This document shows, in pieces, positions 20,908 through 24,161 of a stretch of 24,161 bases of DNA. Position 1 is the stretch's first letter, and the number at the start of each line of letters is the position of its first letter. Source of the stretch: Anaerolineales bacterium. Its GTDB lineage: Bacteria; Chloroflexota; Anaerolineae; 4572-78; NAK82. The DNA lies in assembly GCA_024643945.1 (NCBI GenBank), contig JAHELX010000005.1, positions 11,391 to 35,551 on the forward strand, read 5' to 3'. Made by a program: the position numbers and the translations under genes. Under the pieces are notes generated by a model, which saw nothing but the letters and a program-made list of their open reading frames with translations, was not told the origin of the DNA and searched no databases.

Positions 20908-22020
20908 ATGAACAGGAAACAGACTCTTTTGACGCTGACCTTGATTGGACTGACCGTCCTGGTGGTAGCTGCTGGCTGCAGTGAGTCGCAAGCCGCCACC
21001 TTGTCCTCGCCGGCGACTCAAACTACTCGGGAGATACAGCCTATGGTTCCTTCTCCCACGCCCATCATCATCACGCTGGTCGTTACGCCGACGCCCCAGC
21101 CTACCGAACCACCTGGCCGTCAATCTGCCCCAAGCCTTACTCGAGTCATTCTCTCACCCACGCCATCGTCTACCAAGGAGTCTCCCGATGCATCTCCAGA
21201 GGAAGACTCTCTCAAGGCGGAGGTAACCGTAGCAGCCGGCAATGTGCGCAGCGGTCCTGGCCTGGCGTATCCAGTCATCGGGCAGGTTAGCCGGGGAGAT
21301 GTCCTGATGGTGCTCGGTCGTAACATGTCCGGCGACTGGCTACAGATCGCCTGGGGTGACGGACCAGCCTGGCTTTCGAGCAGCTTGGTCGCATTGAACG
21401 GGGACGTAACCGGCCTCGAGGTGGCTGTGGCTCTCGCCCCACCGCCTGCCTCACCCACCCCAACTCCGCAGCCCAGCGAGGTGCCCTATTGTGACAGCGT
21501 GCCTATCCGGGGTTTCGGGACCATATGGGGCGAGCATCCGGCCGTCGCCGCCACGCTGGGCTGCCTCTCCTGGCCTTACCGCGAACAGGGAACCGACGCG
21601 GCTACCCAGACTTTTGAGCACGGTCTGATGCTGTGGCTGGCTGCCGACACAAGCGGCGGAGGCGACCCGGTCTATGTCCTCTTCGACACAGGCGAATACC
21701 AACGTTTCCCCGACATGGGCCCGGCCGACCCGGCAGCAGTGGGCGACATCCCCGCCGGCTTCCATTCCCCTGGCGATCGATTCAGCAAAGTCTACTGGGA
21801 AGGAACTGGCGTTCGCGTTCGGCAGCGGCTGGGCTATGCCACCGGCCCTCAGATAGATAGTCCTGGCGCCTACCAGCAATTTTGGAACGGCCGGATGTTC
21901 TGGGCCGGAGCGCTGGACCGCATCTTTGTCCTGTACGACTACTGGCAGTGGGATGAGGCGGGGGAGAATGGGGTGCAGATCCGATCCTGGGTCGGTTTCG
22001 AGGATACGTTTGGGGATTAA
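20908..22020 (+). CDS. SH3b-domain lipoprotein with LGFP-like C-terminal modules
   Basis: This 370-aa protein has a lipoprotein signal (hydrophobic helix, lipobox VVAAGC with Cys24) and a Pro/Thr/Ser linker (about 45-100). A bacterial SH3 domain follows (about 103-163; NVRSGPGLAYPVIGQVSRGDVLMVLG and GDWLQIAWGDGPAWLSSSLV), then a second Pro/Thr linker. Two related modules come last: 201-243 (GFGTIWGE...LGCLSWP...QTFEHGLMLW) and about 290-332 (VYWEGTGVRVRQRLGYA...QQFWNGRMFW). The modules recall LGFP repeats, which bind cell-wall or surface glycans, and also occur in the ectodomain of the convergent kinase. GGAGGTG (20896-20902) precedes the ATG by 5 nt. It should sit on the outer face of the membrane; the ligand is unknown. 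Confidence 0.85.
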   Translation: MNRKQTLLTLTLIGLTVLVVAAGCSESQAATLSSPATQTTREIQPMVPSPTPIIITLVVTPTPQPTEPPGRQSAPSLTRVILSPTPSSTKESPDASPEEDSLKAEVTVAAGNVRSGPGLAYPVIGQVSRGDVLMVLGRNMSGDWLQIAWGDGPAWLSSSLVALNGDVTGLEVAVALAPPPASPTPTPQPSEVPYCDSVPIRGFGTIWGEHPAVAATLGCLSWPYREQGTDAATQTFEHGLMLWLAADTSGGGDPVYVLFDTGEYQRFPDMGPADPAAVGDIPAGFHSPGDRFSKVYWEGTGVRVRQRLGYATGPQIDSPGAYQQFWNGRMFWAGALDRIFVLYDYWQWDEAGENGVQIRSWVGFEDTFGD

Positions 22021-22029
22021 GTCGGGTTA

Positions 22030-22087
22030 GCAGTACGCAATACGCAGTACGCAACAACGTACTGCGTATTGCGTACTGCGTATTGGG
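22030..22087. terminator. Long heptamer-built inverted repeat between convergent genes
   Basis: A perfect 22-bp stem (22030-22051 with 22058-22079) closes on a 6-nt CAACAA loop. The left arm is made of the heptamers TACGCAA, TACGCAG, TACGCAA and the right arm of TACTGCG, TATTGCG, TACTGCG, TATTGGG. A T-run follows at 22088-22092, so it can end the lipoprotein transcript; the T-run overlaps the kinase stop codon. Confidence 0.65.
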
Positions 22088-22090
22088 TTT

Positions 22091-23830
22091 TTACGGCCCC
22101 GCAAGCCAGGTGCCGTCGCTGAGAAGTGCCCACAAGCGGGGCGTTATGTCGTCGGCAATGAGGAGTGCACGCTCAAAAGGTTGGAAGGTGGCACTGAAAC
22201 TGGATTCTTCCGCCGTGGCCCAGCCCAGCATGTCGCGCACACCTGTTTCTTCACGCCACACCAGCCCAAAACCTCTAACCGGCTGGTAAAACCCGACTGG
22301 CGGTATGATGTCTGCATCCCACACCAGGTCTCCCTCTCGCCAGTTATCGTCGTACACCCTCCAAACTCCAGCCTGATGCAGCACGTAAATCTGGTGCAGG
22401 TCGCCCCGCCATAGCATCTGACCCCCTTCAAAGGACTCCCACGCCCCAGCAGCCTGTACCACCGGACTGCGAGGACATCCGACCTGGGCTGCCAGGCCTG
22501 CGTCGGATGCCAGCCAATCGGCGAAGACAGCTCCTGCTAATTGCGGGCAGGCAGTCGGCGTAGGGGCTGGTGTGGATGTGGGTAGGGGAGGGACTGCGGA
22601 AGGAGATGAGGTAGGGCTGGCGGAAGGAGTCGGTGGAAGAGTCGACGTGGGGGAGACGGTCGAGCCCCCAGGTGAAGAGCCCGCCGAGGGGGAAACCTGC
22701 AACTCGAATGGAGTGTCCGTGAGTGTCAAGGAGGGAAAGAGGGGCGACGGTGAGGGCGGTGGTACAGTTGTCGCTGAAAGCGCAGCAGCAACCGGAGCAG
22801 CACCGGTGGAGGTGGGCGGTATTGCCGGGGAAGGCCCGCCCACCTCCAGCCACACCCCGCCGCCGACTATAGCGACAGCCAGCAAGGTGACCAGGGCTGC
22901 TGTGGCCCAGGTACCCAGTGCGCGCCGGGCATCGAAAAGGCGAGGGCGGCGAGGATGGGCTGGTGGACCGATCCGAAGGGCTGCCTCTTGATGGGTACGC
23001 GTTGTCTCGACCAGCGGCCACAGGGCGGCGGCCAACGCCGCTCCGCTGGGGTAGCGGTCGTCCGGGTTCTTGGCCAGCGCTCGCAGAATGATAGCCTCCA
23101 TCGCCGGCGACACGGCGGCGACCGACGACGGTAGCGGCGGTGGCTGGTAAACGTGGGCATGCATCACCTGGGGCGTGCTCCCCTGGAAGGGGGGGCGCCC
23201 GGTGACCATTTGATACAACACCACGCCCAGCGAGTACAGGTCGGCACGGCCGTCAATATCGGCGCGGCCGCTGGCCTGTTCGGGCGACATATAGGCCGGC
23301 GTCCCTACGGTGAGGCCGGTAGCGGTCAACGATGGATCGTCCAGGGCACGGGCCACGCCGAAGTCGGCCAGCAGGGCACGTCCCTGGGGATCGATCAGGA
23401 TATTGGACGGCTTCACGTCCCGGTGAACCACTCCCTGCGTGTGGGCGTAATGAAGCGCATCGGCCACCTGCGCTCCAACTTCGGCTGCCGTCGCTTCGTC
23501 GAACCGGCCACGTGCCTCCAGCAGCGCCTGGAGCGAGGCCCCTTCTACCAGCTCCATGGCGATGAAGAGATGGCCATCGGCCTCCCCTACGTCGGAGACC
23601 CGTAGAATGCCGGGGTGATCCAGACGTGCGGCCATGCGTGCCTCGCGGCGAAAGCGTTCTCCGAGCGTCGGACCGGCTCCCGGCGGTGGAAAGAGGACCT
23701 TGATTGCCAGGCGGCGTCCCCGGGTGCGGGTGTCCAGCGCCTTGTAGACGGCGGCCACGCCTCCTGTGCCGATGAGCGCTTCAAGCTGATAGCGACCGAT
23801 GCGCGTTCCGACGAGATTCTCTGGTTTCAC
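22091..23830 (-). CDS. Membrane serine/threonine protein kinase with LGFP-like ectodomain
   Basis: This 579-aa PknB-type kinase has a Gly loop GTGGVAAVY (21-29), ATP Lys44 (AIK), catalytic HRDVKPSN with Asp138, DFG Asp156, and SPE (182-184) in place of APE. One membrane helix lies at about 309-328. Outside is a long Pro/Ser/Thr linker (about 333-427) and then, instead of PASTA repeats, an ectodomain from Cys428. It contains two modules (about 436-474, CPRSPVVQAAGAWESFEGGQMLW; and 519-557, RGFGLVWREETGVRDMLGWA) separated by IYVLHQAGVWRVYDDNW. These match the modules of the convergent lipoprotein. The start is GTG 23830 with no clear ribosome site. An FHA gene runs divergently; such domains read phospho-threonines, so it may be a substrate or partner. 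Confidence 0.92.
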   Translation of the reverse strand: MKPENLVGTRIGRYQLEALIGTGGVAAVYKALDTRTRGRRLAIKVLFPPPGAGPTLGERFRREARMAARLDHPGILRVSDVGEADGHLFIAMELVEGASLQALLEARGRFDEATAAEVGAQVADALHYAHTQGVVHRDVKPSNILIDPQGRALLADFGVARALDDPSLTATGLTVGTPAYMSPEQASGRADIDGRADLYSLGVVLYQMVTGRPPFQGSTPQVMHAHVYQPPPLPSSVAAVSPAMEAIILRALAKNPDDRYPSGAALAAALWPLVETTRTHQEAALRIGPPAHPRRPRLFDARRALGTWATAALVTLLAVAIVGGGVWLEVGGPSPAIPPTSTGAAPVAAALSATTVPPPSPSPLFPSLTLTDTPFELQVSPSAGSSPGGSTVSPTSTLPPTPSASPTSSPSAVPPLPTSTPAPTPTACPQLAGAVFADWLASDAGLAAQVGCPRSPVVQAAGAWESFEGGQMLWRGDLHQIYVLHQAGVWRVYDDNWREGDLVWDADIIPPVGFYQPVRGFGLVWREETGVRDMLGWATAEESSFSATFQPFERALLIADDITPRLWALLSDGTWLAGP

Positions 23831-23832
23831 GT

Positions 23833-23861
23833 TTGTTTCTGACCGCGAGTGCTGGTATACT
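23833..23861 (+). promoter_or_regulatory. Promoter for the FHA gene
   Basis: TTGTTT (23833-23838) and TGG-TATACT (-10 at 23856-23861) with 17-bp spacing. The GGTATAC core also reads as TATACC on the other strand and might help drive the kinase gene. Confidence 0.5.
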
Positions 23862-23887
23862 CAGTGCGGCGCAATGTAACGCTCAAA

Positions 23888-23903
23888 GGGGACGAAAGTC
23901 CCC
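23888..23903 (+). other. GNRA-loop hairpin in the FHA leader
   Basis: GGGGAC and GTCCCC form a perfect 6-bp stem closed by a GAAA tetraloop in the 5' leader. It may stabilise the mRNA or be a dispersed palindrome like the one at 19561-19580. Confidence 0.4.
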
Positions 23904-23964
23904 GTCCGGGTGGTCTGCTGATACTGGAGATTGTATCATATTTGGTATGAAGGGACAACCATCA

Positions 23965-24161
23965 ATGCGCGAACCGGCTCGCCTGGTTATCGTCGGCGGC
24001 TCCAGGAATGGCCAGGTGATTCCTCTTACCGGCCCGGTGACGACATTGGGGCGTGCGGCCACCTGCCAGGTGGTGATCGAGGACAACTTCGCCAGCCGCC
24101 ACCATGCCCAGATTGCCTGGCGCGACGACCGCTACTGGCTGCGCGATCTGGAGAGCAAAAA
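23965..24161 (+). CDS. FHA-domain protein, 5' part (cut by window end)
   Basis: The first 65 codons are visible. They encode an FHA domain start: RLVIVGGSRNGQVIPL, then TTLGRAATCQVVIEDNFASRHHAQI with the phospho-threonine-binding Arg (LGR) and the Ser-Arg-His motif (SRHHA). FHA domains bind phospho-threonine peptides, so the position divergent from a Ser/Thr kinase suggests a shared signalling role. ATG 23965 has AAGGGA about 10 nt upstream; an in-frame ATG at 23947 is a longer option without a ribosome site. The rest of the protein, and any second domain, lies outside the window. Confidence 0.88.
   Translation, partial: MREPARLVIVGGSRNGQVIPLTGPVTTLGRAATCQVVIEDNFASRHHAQIAWRDDRYWLRDLESK

Noticed and set aside
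22030..22087. CRISPR-like repeat
   Set aside because: The words are 7 bp with no spacers, and they form one hairpin; no cas genes are present.

Overview
The window is about 24 kb of dense bacterial chromosome (24 genes, one cut by the right edge), moderately GC-rich. It most likely comes from a Chloroflexota bacterium of the Anaerolineae type. This is an inference from gene content: a DUF3417-type glucan phosphorylase, isopentenyl phosphate kinase, a MalT-like ATPase fused to a SARP-type (winged helix plus BTAD) C-terminus, a Pro/Thr/Ser-rich serine/threonine kinase ectodomain, and an NHLP-clan small protein. No rRNA, tRNA, IS element, phage gene or CRISPR array is visible.

Left part (1-3600): metals and oxidative stress. 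A molybdenum-storage-type amino-acid kinase is followed by a leftward pair (82-aa protein, DUF134 regulator) divergent from a TiaS-like N-terminal-domain protein. The leftward pair has a near-consensus promoter with a perfect palindrome just after its -10. Next is a leftward sodN-sodX pair: a nickel superoxide dismutase precursor with its His-Cys nickel hook and its dedicated S26-type maturation protease, coupled by a 1-nt overlap.

Middle part (3600-11330), all rightward: a FecR-domain membrane protein, a GT-C (PMT/GT39-like) glycosyltransferase, a SAM methyltransferase, isopentenyl phosphate kinase, glucan phosphorylase and ribosomal protein L25/CTC. Short palindromic or heptamer-repeat elements lie between and even inside some of these genes.

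Right-centre (11415-18900), all leftward, is the most unusual region. A receiver-only response regulator, a Clp-type double-AAA+ protein with a degenerate first Walker B motif, and a 1079-aa MalT/BTAD regulator form one transcription unit (ATGA overlap between the last two). After a strong terminator comes a second unit: a 45-aa membrane peptide, a DUF5317 membrane protein, an NHLP-clan (RiPP-precursor-like) protein with a His/Gly/Asn/Ser tail, and a 70-aa helical protein. Its promoter has a poor -35 covered by 12-bp direct repeats, the arrangement expected for SARP-type activation. I propose that these two units form one regulatory or peptide system.

Right end (18900-24161): a Nudix hydrolase, a PAP2 phosphatase, an SH3b lipoprotein, a convergent membrane serine/threonine kinase, and the start of an FHA-domain gene divergent from the kinase. 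The lipoprotein and the kinase ectodomain share an LGFP-like repeated module, which suggests a common extracellular ligand.
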